DNA of 64,000 nt from positions 6,882,001 to 6,946,000 of the forward strand of contig CM121341.1 of NCBI GenBank assembly GCA_051530055.1, given 5' to 3'. Position numbers and translations under genes: made by a program. Below, in pieces: positions 40,530 to 51,540 of the stretch (positions are counted from its first letter, which is position 1; each line of letters opens with the position of its first letter). Origin of the DNA: Neoechinorhynchus agilis (lineage: Eukaryota > Acanthocephala). Under the pieces are notes generated by a model. That model was not told the DNA's origin. It made no database searches and saw only the letters and a program-made list of their open reading frames with translations.

Positions 40530-41280
40530 TTTGAACCAACGAGCGATTCGGGAGGAGCTATTCGGCGGAACTTGAACAGACTCAAAGATGCACTTATATC
40601 CGTTGGGCGTGTCCGGACTGATTCATTATGGTAGGTGAAATGTAGAGAACATAGGGGAACTCTTAGATGCATAGAACATGAGCAACAGCACGAGTGACTT
40701 TCCTCTTCTTCTTTTTACAAAACATACATTTCATTTATGGCTAAATGCGCAATAAAGGGCGTTCTATCTTTTTAATTTTAGAAAAAAGTGTCGCTTCGTT
40801 CACTTCATTGACATTTATCAAAACAGACATACAGCGTTCATGCATCGATCGTTTCCTTCTTCATACACGCAGAAAATCAAACTGTGTTGGTGCCGAAAGT
40901 TGAGATTCAAACTAGATCGCTAGCGAGATTCTACCTAGCAATCGTAAGCTCATTATAGCACTCAACGAAAAAAATGGACTCTAAATATTCTACTAACAAA
41001 CTTCTCCGTGTACAGCAGAGCGATTGCAGCAATCGATAATCTCGTGATTTGTGGATCGTTTTTAATGTGGTTAGAAGCCGCTCAATTGATCGATATGAAT
41101 GATTCAACAAAGTGCTCCGTTCCACTTGGTATCATTTTCAGTAGCTCGATGCAGTCGAATTGGATCCTTTTGGCCGCCAATGTCGATGTGCTCATCACGT
41201 CGCATTAAAGACATAGAATGAAATGATATTTAAATCTCGCCTTCTTTCACTTCGCAACGAAAAGTTATCGCCTCTACAAT
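40530..41280. other. No recognisable gene; shared repeat fragment
   Basis: 40940-40975 (AGCAATCGTAAGCTCATTAT onward) recurs at 42985-43015. Small open frames on both strands at 40931-41208 carry no family signature. Confidence 0.35.
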
Positions 41281-42150
41281 TTGACTTCTGACCCAGATTT
41301 TCTGCAACCGATTCCCTACTTTGCATTTATGACACGCCCCTACGTAACCTTGACAATAATCCCTCCCACGTCACCCGTCTCATTCAACTTGATTTATCGA
41401 ATGCTTTCGACCCCGTGGACCATGCGCTCCTCCTCAGATTTTGGTCTCAACTTGTGGCAGATCCGCTGGCTCGAATCTTATCTTCACAATCGCAAACAAT
41501 ACATTCACTGTTCTCAAGATGCTGTGCTGTCACCACTTCTCTTTAATATTTTTCTAAACAACCACAAACCTCTCTTCTCTCAATATGCCGACTATATCAT
41601 CCTCATCACCCATTCACCACCTCGCCTCTCCTTGACCTCTAACAAAATCACACACATAAACGATTTCTGCACCAATCACAAAATCCGCCTAAATTTCTCC
41701 AAATGCTTCGAGATGATCCTCTCAATCTCCTGCAACCCCACATTCCCCCTGGGTCTCGCACATCACACTTTTCTCCTCAAACGCCTCCGACATTTAGGAA
41801 TCCCTTCACCCGACCTCTACAAATTTTACTTCTGCTTTATTTTACCTTCCCTCACCTACGGTTACCCCGTATTTTGCAACCTTTCCAAATCGCTAATCCG
41901 CCGTCTTCAAAATTCCTCATAAAAGAACATCTAACATTTTCACAACTTACTTTTCCCATCTCACCGAATGCTTCGCTACTATTTTCATGAAACAATCAAA
42001 ACGGCTATCAACCCTTGAACCACAATTTGAACACAACACTCGTAATCCTAATTCGCTTCATCCTCCATCGACCTCGAACCTCCCTAAACCTACGCTCCTT
42101 TTTCCATGCTGTCCAATCTTCTCTCGGATATCATTACCCGAAATGGTTCT
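41281..42150 (+). pseudogene. LINE-type reverse transcriptase relic
   Basis: Across several frames the plus strand keeps RT landmarks in order: L-I-Q-L-D-L-S-N-A-F-D-P-V-D-H-A-L-L (the D-x-S-K-A-F-D-x-V-D-H-x-x-L motif), QDAVLSPLLFNIFLN (Q-G-x-x-L-S-P-x-L-F), Q-Y-A-D-Y where Y-A-D-D is expected, RLNFSKCFEMI and LRHLGI, then LPSLTYGYPVF. The catalytic second Asp is lost and frameshifts are present. The local composition is C-rich on the plus strand, unlike its neighbours. Jockey/CR1-like non-LTR type; a dead copy. Confidence 0.75.
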
Positions 42151-42189
42151 GAAGAAAGACCTACCTTATGAGCGCTCCTGCAAACAATA

Positions 42190-42480
42190 AAGTCCAATTC
42201 GAACCAGAACAGACCTTCCAACCCAACCGGATATTCTCAATCGGACGGACACATCCTCACCCGAACGAACCGTCCCCGATTGGATAGTTCCTACCCAAAT
42301 AGACATCCCTCCGACCAGATATTACCACCCGAACGAACCTCCCTCGACTGAATATTCCCATATCAACGGATGAGGACCCAAAGGTACATGGGTCCTCTTG
42401 ACCTTTTGTATTTTCAACCACCAACCTTCCTAACCTGATTGGATATTTCCCCGAACGACCGGACCTGTTATAGACTCCAA
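42190..42480 (+). repeat. C-rich degenerate short repeats
   Basis: Many imperfect occurrences of CCCGAACGAACC-, CCGACCGGATATT- and GATTGGATA-like words at 25-35 bp spacing, grading into the dispersed family element at 42470-42560. Related words occur at 26570, 27560 (inverted) and 60400-60540. Confidence 0.55.
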
Positions 42481-42653
42481 AATCAACTGCCACATTCATT
42501 TAAAAAATCAGAATTCTAGTGTTCATGAAGACCCGAAGGTACATGAGTTCTATTCTTTTGGCTTTAAATCGAGATTTTTCGGAAATCGAAAATCCAATGT
42601 GATTAATCCAGTTTCATGAATGAACATAGTTTCGTTTTCTGCAAATTTTATGT

Positions 42654-43010
42654 TTGTTCGGCGCGTTGGGTCGCCACGCTGATTCGCTGCAACAGGAAGC
42701 TAATTTTTATGGATTATCCAAACGCCCTGATCCTCCGGATGACAAGGGAGGTGTAGATACGGGCATGGAATGTGATGTGGAAAAGGTCAATTTAGTTTCT
42801 GCTCCTTCTCTTTTTGTGGAGAACCGTATAAATAACGAATAGAAGGAAAGAGTGGTTATAGATTCAAAAATTCAAGTTCTTAAAAAACGTTTATCGAAGG
42901 ATGTGATTCCGAGACTCCTAAGATTAAAAGAGAATTTTGGTATTCGTATAAAAAGAGAGGATATGATAAATAAAGCTCGTTCTCTAGCAATCCTAAGCTC
43001 ATTATAGCAC
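42654..43010 (+). other. Possible coding remnant or exon, family unknown
   Basis: The plus strand is open (FGALGRHADSLQQEANF, then DPPDDKGGVDTGMECDVEKV) to a stop at 42840-42842 and, in the same frame after it, KERVVIDSKIQVLKKRLSKD then PRLLRLKENFGIRIKREDM. Composition is protein-like and basic, but there is no family match and the frame holds a stop; an intron or decay could explain it. Confidence 0.3.
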
Positions 43011-43158
43011 TCAAGGAGAAAAAACAATTGAATTGTATGTGCTTGAGACTTAAAATTGTCTAAGGCTCTTAAACGATAGGAGGAAATGTTGCAGAAATGC
43101 TTACATTTTCATCGTGTTCATGACATTGAAAAAACAACAAGATCTCAAAATGTTACGT

Positions 43159-43473
43159 TTAATCAAAAGGATAAAAACAGTCGTGATCTGTGCTGTTTTT
43201 CATTTCTGTTATACGTTTATCCGCGTACCATTCAATAACGCTTCCAAGGACTCCCAGAATATCGTCTTTTCCCAATGAAGATTTATTGGATGCTAATATA
43301 GCCGTCGCTGCTTCACTATGGCCATATTTGGCAGCAGCATCCATTTGCGCCTGTAGAATATCAGCTGCAGCGATCCCTACATTTCCATTGAAGAGCTCAC
43401 AGTCTAACTGAACTGCGGGACATTTGTTGGATAAATCAGTTGAATCGGATGATAAATCACCGGTGCCACTCAT
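43159..43473 (-). CDS. Hypothetical 104-residue acidic protein
   Basis: ATG-started ORF: MSGTGDLSSDSTDLSNKCPA at the start, an alanine-rich middle (AADILQAQMDAAAKYGHSEA, A-T-A-I-L-A-S-N), then LGVLGSVIEWYADKRI and a C-terminus of YPFD. The A-K-Y-G-H-S-E-A-A segment is ankyrin-like in flavour but a repeat cannot be confirmed. An upstream non-ATG extension is open. Function unknown. Confidence 0.35.
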   Translation of the reverse strand: MSGTGDLSSDSTDLSNKCPAVQLDCELFNGNVGIAAADILQAQMDAAAKYGHSEAATAILASNKSSLGKDDILGVLGSVIEWYADKRITEMKNSTDHDCFYPFD

Positions 43474-43679
43474 ATCTGCAATCGGTTTTTTGTCTTTTAG
43501 ACAAATAATCACTTCGATGGATCGATAGTGACAAAATAAGGGCAGGACTCTCCAAGGAATACTTCGACCGAAGAATGAGGATGTTCCTTAGATTCAATGT
43601 TCGAATTGCACTCTACCTCATATGTGGGACAAACGAACAATCTAAAAAGAAGGATTGCTGAGATCAAAAGGTCTGATGT

Positions 43680-44150
43680 GAGCTCGGCAATATGGCAGTG
43701 GGCATGAAATCAATTTTGATGGCGTCGAGGCGACAGAGTGACCATGGAAATCATCTTGATCCAGCAAACAGATACTTTTTTGTTCGATCAGCAAAACTCA
43801 ATCTGCGAGTCCCACCGGATAAACTATTTGACAGTGCTTCTTTTAAATTGTACAATGAAGAAGGCCAACGAAAAGGCCGAAAGGTTTCAATATAAATCTA
43901 TTTTCTGAATCAAACATCACTAATTGAAACTATAATGAATAATTTCTTTACAATACTTCTCAAACAAGTAATCGTGCATGACATTTTAAAAGCGCACTGA
44001 GCGGTTTAAACTTTTGGAAATGTGTAATTCTATCGATTGACCGATTATCACTAATTCGAATCCGAGTTTGTTGAAATGGCCGCGGGGTTTGGCGATGGTC
44101 CCTTATAACGACCACCATTTTCAATCGAATTAGTGATATCAAAAACGTTG
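43680..44150. other. Short ORF and hammerhead-like element copy
   Basis: 43692-43895 is open on the plus strand (MAVGMKSILMASRRQ, PANRYFFVRSAKLNLRVP) without a known family and runs into the element copy with the GGCC-type core at 43850-43895, whose downstream end (TAATTGAAACTATAATGAAT) is the inverse of 34615-34650. Confidence 0.35.
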
Positions 44151-44354
44151 AGTGGTTTAATTTACGATTTTAAAAAACAACTATTATTTGAGACTCTTCA
44201 TTTCGTCTCTTCAAGAATCACCTTCAAAAGATCGTCAATTTTTTAAACAGTTTCACTCATAACTTCGAGCCCAAACCCATTTTTTAACGTTCTTCGTGTC
44301 CAAAAGAAGAATCATTCACTTGATCGCTACACTCAAATGCCATTAAGCTGAATT

Positions 44355-44444
44355 TTAATCATGTAAAGAAAATCCTTCGGGATCATAGAGTTTGAATTGT
44401 GGTGGTGGTGGTGATAATCCACACGAACCCGAGCCACAGAACAT
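44355..44444 (-). other. Possible 29-codon small ORF
   Basis: ATG-started: MFCGSGSCGLSPPPPP then QFKLYDPEGFSLHD and a stop. Cys/Gly/Pro-rich start from a GGT-repeat. No family; could be an exon fragment or chance. Included only because nothing else explains this GGT-repeat stretch. Confidence 0.2.
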
Positions 44445-45278
44445 AAAAAAATTGAAACTTGATTAGTATGAATTTCTTTGCTACTTGAAACTAAGAAGCG
44501 ATCAGTTTCATTGGGTAATTTAGACGCCTAATCAACAGCAAATCCTTTTAATAGTACTTCAATCGGTATTTCGTTATTATTGATCTTGCAAATCAAACCG
44601 AAAAACGAAAGAGGTCGACAATTTCCAACATAAATTCCCGAAGAAGGAAATTTTTGTGAATATTTTGAGCGGTTTCAAAACATTTTGCATCGAATTTACA
44701 CCGTATTAAAAGAAACACCGCGACAGCTCATAGAAACGTCGCATCGAATGCCCAAATTTAAGAAACCTTTGCAAAAAAACTGGTTGTTATTAAAAGATTT
44801 GTTTATGACTTTTAATCTTCGCTTAATCCTCGTATTAATAACGTATCGCGAATCCTTTCAAAGTTGAATTAGTTTTAATAATGTGTGGCATTGAATTTCT
44901 CTAAAAAACGAAACCCCTGATTTTGTTTTTTTTCTTGAAATTCAATGAGTTAATTTTTGAATAAGTAATCCGTTTTCAGCGACTTTTTAACGGTTTAATT
45001 CAAAAAATCCATGAGATAAAATACAATTTTAAACAAACATTTTTTTTCTGAAGCAAGGAATGTGTGACTCATGCAACTGAAACCGTTACGCTTCGTAAAA
45101 GAAAGATGCGTACGGAAAAAAAGAACTTTTTATTGTTAGCTTAAATGAGCAACCCTGAAAAAGCGGACTGACTTAAATGGAATCAACATTTTTCCTAAGT
45201 TCATCGAATGAGCACAAAGAAAAGGTCAGACGCTTTGAAATGTATTTCTTATATCGTTTGTTTAAGGCTTAACAATTA

Positions 45279-45368
45279 AAGGAATTTTGGTTAAATTCGA
45301 TTGTCTTTGGCCCAATCTCCTGCCTTTTTTATCAAGAAAACATTCGGGTTTAACCAAAATTCCTTTAA
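45279..45368. repeat. Inverted repeat, 18-bp arms
   Basis: AAAGGAATTTTGGTTAAA and its exact inverse enclose about 54 nt. Probably a small MITE. It lies 150-250 bp upstream of the unrecognised multi-exon gene. Confidence 0.6.
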
Positions 45369-45521
45369 ATTTTCCGCCAGTAAACAAACATCAACTTTTC
45401 TCATATCAATCGACCCAATGAAACTGTTTGATTAAAGGCAGTTATCAAAAGAGAAACACCGAATTTGAACGTACAGTCTCAAAGTCAAGATCTAATACAA
45501 AACGAAATAAAATTGGACAAT

Positions 45522-46210
45522 ATGATGCTAAATGTTTGCTTCCGTATCGACGGTCTTAAAATGGATATTCTAGGAGACATGGAAATCACGAATTTCCGAA
45601 TACGATGTCGGCAACTGACAAAAAATGCTAAAGTCGAAGAGGCGGTTAAAGCATTTGAGACATTTTACGGCAAGCACCAATACATTTCCTTCTTTGATAT
45701 TCCATTCAAAAGTATTTATAGGATATTCAGATCGAATTCAGGCAAGTATTGATGAAGAACTTTGAGTACAAATTGATTGTTTTTTATAGATCCAACGAAT
45801 GAAAACGCTGATGACAGAATGGCAATCTTTACAAAGGTCAAATAGGCATCTTTTTTTGATTTATTTAAATTGTTTCGTTAAGACATTTCGCTTTGTTCTG
45901 ATTTATCGCCTAAAAAATGATCGTGATTCGTGTAAACAATTTTCAAATGTAAGAACACGATTTCATTTTCCTCACGGACCGGTTTATCGAAGTGTTCCGA
46001 TGTAATTGTGAGAACCGTAAAGAATATAGGAGGATGCGACTGTATCCGGGATTATGATTACGTCAAAAACGGGGAACGAAAATCATTTATCAACTTGAGA
46101 AGGTATACTAATCCCCTTGACTGGGATGTGGAGTTAAAGAATTGCAATGCTCATGATTATTGGGCTGTGGATTTACGTGCCTCAGCGCCTATGAGCATCG
46201 AAATGAAACG
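45522..46210 (+). CDS. Unrecognised multi-exon gene, includes a GC-AG intron (3' end not found)
   Basis: Four exons join in one frame: 45522-45741, 45790-45836, 45883-45948 and 46023-46210, and the last ends at a GT donor, so more exons should follow. Introns are 48, 46 and 74 nt. The first has donor GCAAGT, a GC-AG intron. The protein starts MMLNVCFRIDGLKMDILGDM, continues with VKAFETFYGKHQYISFFDIP, FRFVLIYRLKNDRDSCKQ and ends ...NPLDWDVELKNCNAHDYWAV-D-L-R. Phase consistency across four exons supports a real gene. An in-frame open extension reaches back to 45465 without ATG. No family recognised; no signal peptide or membrane helix in the visible part. Confidence 0.5.
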
Positions 46211-46537
46211 GTAAGAACCTTTTTTTTACAAAATTACATTTTGCCTATAAAAACAACGAATCCCGTTTTTTACATAGTGCTCGAAACCTGAATAGACCGA
46301 AAATCAGTCCATCTTCAAATTCTATCAATGAAACAAACGAAATTTTTTAAATGATTTTCCTTTCTGAAAGTCGAAGAAACCCATTTTTTTCACAATCGCT
46401 TATTTGAACTATCTGAAAAGTTTATCGACACGGTTCCTCAACTCATGAATCCTGAATGTGATTAAATTCTTGGAGAAGTCTGAAGTTGAAATCCATGAAA
46501 CATGATGATTCCGAATCTGATACAAACGAGAAATATC

Positions 46538-47160
46538 TCAATGTTTTCTATCCGACAAAGGATTATGACCACCAGCACCACATCTTAAACTCTATCATCC
46601 CAAAAGATTTTCTCTCTCGGTGATTAATAAAATATTTTCCATCCGACAAAAGATTATGACCACCAGCACCACATCCTAAATTCTATCATCCCAAAAGATT
46701 TTCTCTTTCTCTCGATGATTAATAAAATATTTTCCATAAGGCAAAGGATTATGACCACCAGCACAACACTTTAAACTCTATCATCCCAAAAGATTTTCTC
46801 TTGGGGACAGCATTCGCCAACGTACAATAAAATATTTTCAACCAGGCAAAGGATTATGACCACCAGCACCACATTTTAAACTCTATAATCCCAAAAGATT
46901 CTCTCTCGATGATTAAGATTTTATTCGAGATGCGATGACTATAAAATCCTCATTTGGATAAAATGTATTTTGATCCTTTAGAATATTTTTCATCCTGGCA
47001 AAGGATTATGATTACCAGCACAGCACTTTAAACTCTAACATCCCAAAAGATTTTCTCTCTCTTTCTCGATGATTAATAAAATATTTTCTAACCGGCAAAG
47101 GATTATGATCACACCGCCACATTTTAAACTCTATAATCCCAAAAAAGATTTTATCTAAAA
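46538..47160 (+). repeat. Imperfect tandem repeat, ~90-150 bp spacing, six copies
   Basis: GGATTATGACCACCAGCACC recurs at about 46560, 46650, 46747, 46851, 46998 and 47099, each followed by TTTAAACTCTATCATCCCAA and AAGATTTTCTCTC, then ATTAATAAAATATTTTCC. Copies are diverged and of unequal length, so this is the oldest-looking array in the window. It follows the last exon found for the unrecognised gene and may lie in its next intron. Confidence 0.75.
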
Positions 47161-47579
47161 ACGGTATCAAATTCCTAAAAACGTCTTCTTCAAGAAATTA
47201 ATTGTCGATTCCATCGCAAATCTTAGAAAAAACACAAACCAAACCCGTCACGGCTCTTCATTTAAGGAACTATTCTAATGATCAGATTAGTAGACTGGAT
47301 ACGCCACAATTGCGATCACAAAGGTATCGAGCGTCGAAAAGTGGATTAAAAATACGGGACTCGATAAGGTATGATTTAATCATTATCAGAAACCAACATT
47401 TTTCCTTTGAGACCACAATCAGAGCGAAGAGCATCCTATCAATTCCCAAGGTGAGCCGAATCGCTAATAATCCGTCTGTATTTATCGAGGCCTCCTCATA
47501 AATGATTTCTCCACAAAAGGCTACGTGGATCAAAACAATTTATAGGGAACATACAGAAAAGTAATAAATTCGATCTTAG
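47161..47579. other. No recognisable gene
   Basis: An open frame at 47202-47501 (LRNYSNDQISRLDTPQLRSQ) has no ATG start or known family. No other signal. Confidence 0.25.
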
Positions 47580-48770
47580 CGACAAATTCGCTTTTAGAGC
47601 TTTCGGGGGTCGTAGGCGTTAAACCCGGATTAATCTCTAAAGACTTTAAGCGACTTAATTGCATTTAGAGCCTTCGGGGGCCGTAGGCGTTAAACCCGGA
47701 TTAATCTCTAAAGACTTTAAGCGACTTATTTGCTTTTAGAGCTTTCGCGGGTCGTAGGCGTTAAACCCGGATTAATCTCTAAAGATTTTAAGCGACTTAT
47801 TTGCTTTTAGAGCCTTTGGCGGTCATAGACGTTAAACCCGGATTTACGACTTATTCGCTTTTAGAGCTTTGGGGGGTCGTAGGCGTTAAACCCGGATTAA
47901 TCTCTAAAGACTTTAAGCGACTTATTTGCTTTCAGAGCCTTCGGGGATCGTAGGCGTTAAACCCGGATTAATCTCTAAAGACTTTAAGCGACTTATTTGC
48001 TTTTAGAGCTTTCGCGGGTCGTAGGCGTTAAACCCGGATTAATCTCTAAAGACTTTAAGCGACTTATTTGCTTTTAGAGCTTTCGGGGGCCGTAGGCGTT
48101 AAACCCGGATTAATCTCTAAAGACTTTAAGCGACTTATTTGCTTTTAGAGCTTTCGGGAGTCGTAGGCGTTAAACCCGGATTAATCTCTAAAGACTTTAA
48201 GCGACTTATTCGCTTTTAGAGCCTTTGGCGGTCATAGGCGTTAAACCCGGATTAATCTCTAAAGACTTTAAGCGACTTATTCGCTTTTAGGGCTTTCGGG
48301 GGTCGTAGGCGTTAAACCCGGATTAAGCTCTAAAGACTTTATGCGACTTATTCGCTTTTAGAGCCTTTGGCGGTCATAGGCGTTAAAATCGGATTAATCT
48401 CTAAAGACTTTAAGCGAATTATTTGCTTTTAGAGCTTTCGGGAGTCGTAGGCGTTAAACCTGGATTAACCTCTAAAGACTTTAAGCGACTTATTCGCTTT
48501 TAGAGCTTTCGCGGGTAGTAGGCGTTAAACCCGGATTAATCTCTAAAGACTTTAAGCGACTTATTTGCTTTTAGAACTTTTGGGAGTCGTAGGCGTTAAA
48601 CCCGGATTAACCTCTAAAGACTTTAAACGACTTATTTGCTTTTAGAGCTTTGGGGGGTCGTAGGCGTTAAACCCGGATTAATCTCTAAAGACTTTAAGCG
48701 ACTTAATTGCATTTAGAGCCTTCGGGGATCGTAGGCGCTAAATCCGGATTAATCTCTAAATCTTTAAAGA
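47580..48770 (+). repeat. Minisatellite, 71-bp unit, ~17 copies
   Basis: Each unit holds GTAGGCGTTAAACCCGGATT, AATCTCTAAAGACTTTAAGC, GACTTATTTGCTTTTAGAGC and a variable G-rich TTTCGGGGG step. One unit lacks ~24 bp (47830-47850). Variants (GCCTTTGGCGGTCATAG, ATTGCATTTAGAGCC) reappear along the array, hinting at block amplification. No coding potential. Confidence 0.9.
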
Positions 48771-48774
48771 TTGA

Positions 48775-48945
48775 ACCTGGCGAAGAAATAAAAATGATTT
48801 CGGTTGTAAAATCCGATATTTCAAATGCCTAAAAACTTGCAAACAACCTCGATCAAAAGGCGTACAAGATTATGCCTCCGAAAACAATCAGACTTTAAAA
48901 CCGAAATCATTTTAATTTCTTCGCCATATAAAACAACCGATTTGG
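48775..48945. mobile_element. MITE family copy
   Basis: Inverted ends GGCGAAGAAATAAAAATGAT and complement near 48920, with ACCTCGATCAAAAGGCGTAC, CCTCCGAAAACAATC inside; same family as 28380-28563. Confidence 0.65.
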
Positions 48946-49079
48946 AAAATCAATAATCACTTGATATTGCAACATCTGAAAGAATATAAATGGATATTTG
49001 TGGAGCATTTGGGTGTATTTTTTCTAATGGATAATTCGAGTGTCCGTAAGAAACTCTTTATATCTCTTTTTTGGGCCTT

Positions 49080-51540
49080 ATCTTTAAAAATCCATAGGAG
49101 AATAATGGGTAAAACAATATTTCTCCAAGGAAAATCCATTGATTTGTTGAGAAAAAGCCCGGTAATTCGACGGTACGCCTTAAGGTTAAACTTTATGGGT
49201 TTATTTGGGATTTTAAGAACTCAAATTTTTCAATCAAATTACGTTTATTCTTCAATTTCCCTTTAAACCCAACATCATTTGGCGGCACAGCTTTTATATC
49301 TCAAGACCATTTTGCCACTAAAGATCCGCAAATCATTAGTTTTAGAATCGAAGAGGAACTAAAAGGCAAAACTCGAATTTAAAAGTCCTTTAAAGATCCA
49401 TAGGAGAATAATGGGTAAATCAATATTTCTCCAAAGAAAATCCATTGATTTGTTGAGAAAAAGCCCGGTAATTCGACGGTACGCCTTAAGGTTAAACTTT
49501 ATGGGTTTATTTGGGATTTTAAGAACTCAAATTTTTCAATCAAATTACGTTTATTCTTCAATTTCCCTTTAAACCCAACATCATTTGGCGGCACAGCTTT
49601 TATATCTCAAGACCATTTTGCCACTAAAGATCCGCAAATCATTAGTTTTAGAATCGAAGAGGAACTAAAAGGCAAAACTCGAATTTAAAAGTCCTTTAAA
49701 GATCCATAGGAGAATAATGGGTAAATCAATATTTCTCCAAAGAAAATCCATTGATTTGTTGAGAAAAAGCCCGGTAATTCGACGGTACGCCTTAAGGTTA
49801 AACTTTATGGGTTTATTTGGGATTTTAAGAACTCAAATTTTTCAATCAAATTACGTTTATTCTTCAATTTCCCTTTAAACCCAACATCATTTGGCGGCAC
49901 AGCTTTTATATCTCAAGACCATTTTGCCACTAAAGATCCGCAAATCATTAGTTTTAGAATCGAAGAGGAACTAAAAGGCAAAACTCGAATTTAAAAGTCC
50001 TTTAAAGATCCATAGGAGAATAATGGGTAAATCAATATTTCTCCAAAGAAAATCCATTGATTTGTTGAGAAAAAGCCCGGTAATTCGACGGTACGCCTTA
50101 AGGTTAAACTTTATGGGTTTATTTGGGATTTTAAGAACTCAAATTTTTCAATCAAATTACGTTTATTCTTCAATTTCCCTTTAAACCCAACATCATTTGG
50201 CGGCACAGCTTTTATATCTCAAGACCATTTTGCCACTAAAGATCCGCAAATCATTAGTTTTAGAATCGAAGAGGAACTAAAAGGCAAAACTCGAATTTAA
50301 AAGTCCTTTAAAGATCCATAGGAGAATAATGGGTAAATCAATATTTCTCCAAAGAAAATCCATTGATTTGTTGAGAAAAAGCCCGGTAATTCGACGGTAC
50401 GCCTTAAGGTTAAACTTTATGGGTTTATTTGGGATTTTAAGAACTCAAATTTTTCAATCAAATTACGTTTATTCTTCAATTTCCCTTTAAACCCAACATC
50501 ATTTGGCGGCACAGCTTTTATATCTCAAGACCATTTTGCCACTAAAGATCCGCAAATCATTAGTTTTAGAATCGAAGAGGAACTAAAAGGCAACACTCGA
50601 ATTTAAAAGTCCTTTAAAGATCCATAGGAGAATAATGGGTAAATCAATATTTCTCCAAAGAAAATCCATTGATTTGTTGAGAAAAAGCCCGGTAATTCGA
50701 CGGTACGCCTTAAGGTTAAACTTTATGGGTTTATTTGGGATTTTAAGAACTCAAATTTTTCAATCAAATTACGTTTATTCTTCAATTTCCCTTTAAACCC
50801 AACATCATTTGGCGGCACAGCTTTTATATCTCAAGACCATTTTGCCACTAAAGATCCGCAAATCATTAGTTTTAGAATCGAAGAGGAACTAAAAGGCAAA
50901 ACTCGAATTTAAAAGTCCTTTAAAGATCCATAGGAGAATAATGGGTAAATCAATATTTCTCCAAAGAAAATCCATTGATTTGTTGAGAAAAAGCCCGGTA
51001 ATTCGACGGTACGCCTTAAGGTTAAACTTTATGGTTTTATTTGGGATTTTAAGAACTCAAATTTTTCAATCAAATTACGTTTATTCTTCAATTTCCCTTT
51101 AAACCCAACATCATTTGGCGGCACAGCTTTTATATCTCAAGACCATTTTGCCACTAAAGATCCGCAAATCATTAGTTTTAGAATCGAAGAGGAACTAAAA
51201 GGCAACACTCGAATTTAAAAGTCCTTTAAAGATCCATAGGAGAATAATGGGTAAATCAATATTTCTCCAAAGAAAATCCATTGATTTGTTGAGAAAAAAG
51301 CCCGGTAATTCGACGGTACGCCTTAAGGTTAAACTTTATGGTTTTATTTGGGATTTTAAGAACTCAAATTTTTCAATCAAATTACGTTTATTCTTCAATT
51401 TCCCTTTAAACCCAACATCATTTGGCGGCACCTCTTTTATATCCAAAGACCATTTTGCTCCTAAAGGATCCGCAAATCATTAGTTTTAGAATCGAAGAGG
51501 AACTAAAAGGCAAAACTCGTTCTTTTGTATACTCAAAACA
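49080..51540 (+). repeat. Tandem array, exact 306-bp unit, eight copies carrying an MTMR exon
   Basis: ATGGGTAAATCAATATTTCT recurs at 49105, 49411, 49717, 50023, 50329, 50635, 50941 and 51247, always 306 bp apart (102 codons). Only the last copy reads as protein through the middle of the unit: it has six A where the others have five before GCCCGG, giving RLKVKLYGFIWDF; the seven others shift into a frame that stops. The last copy continues into the MTMR-like gene. Inner copies differ by single bases. Confidence 0.94.

Noticed and set aside
47580-48770. CRISPR array
   Set aside because: The 71-bp units are contiguous with no unique spacers, and the genome is eukaryotic.
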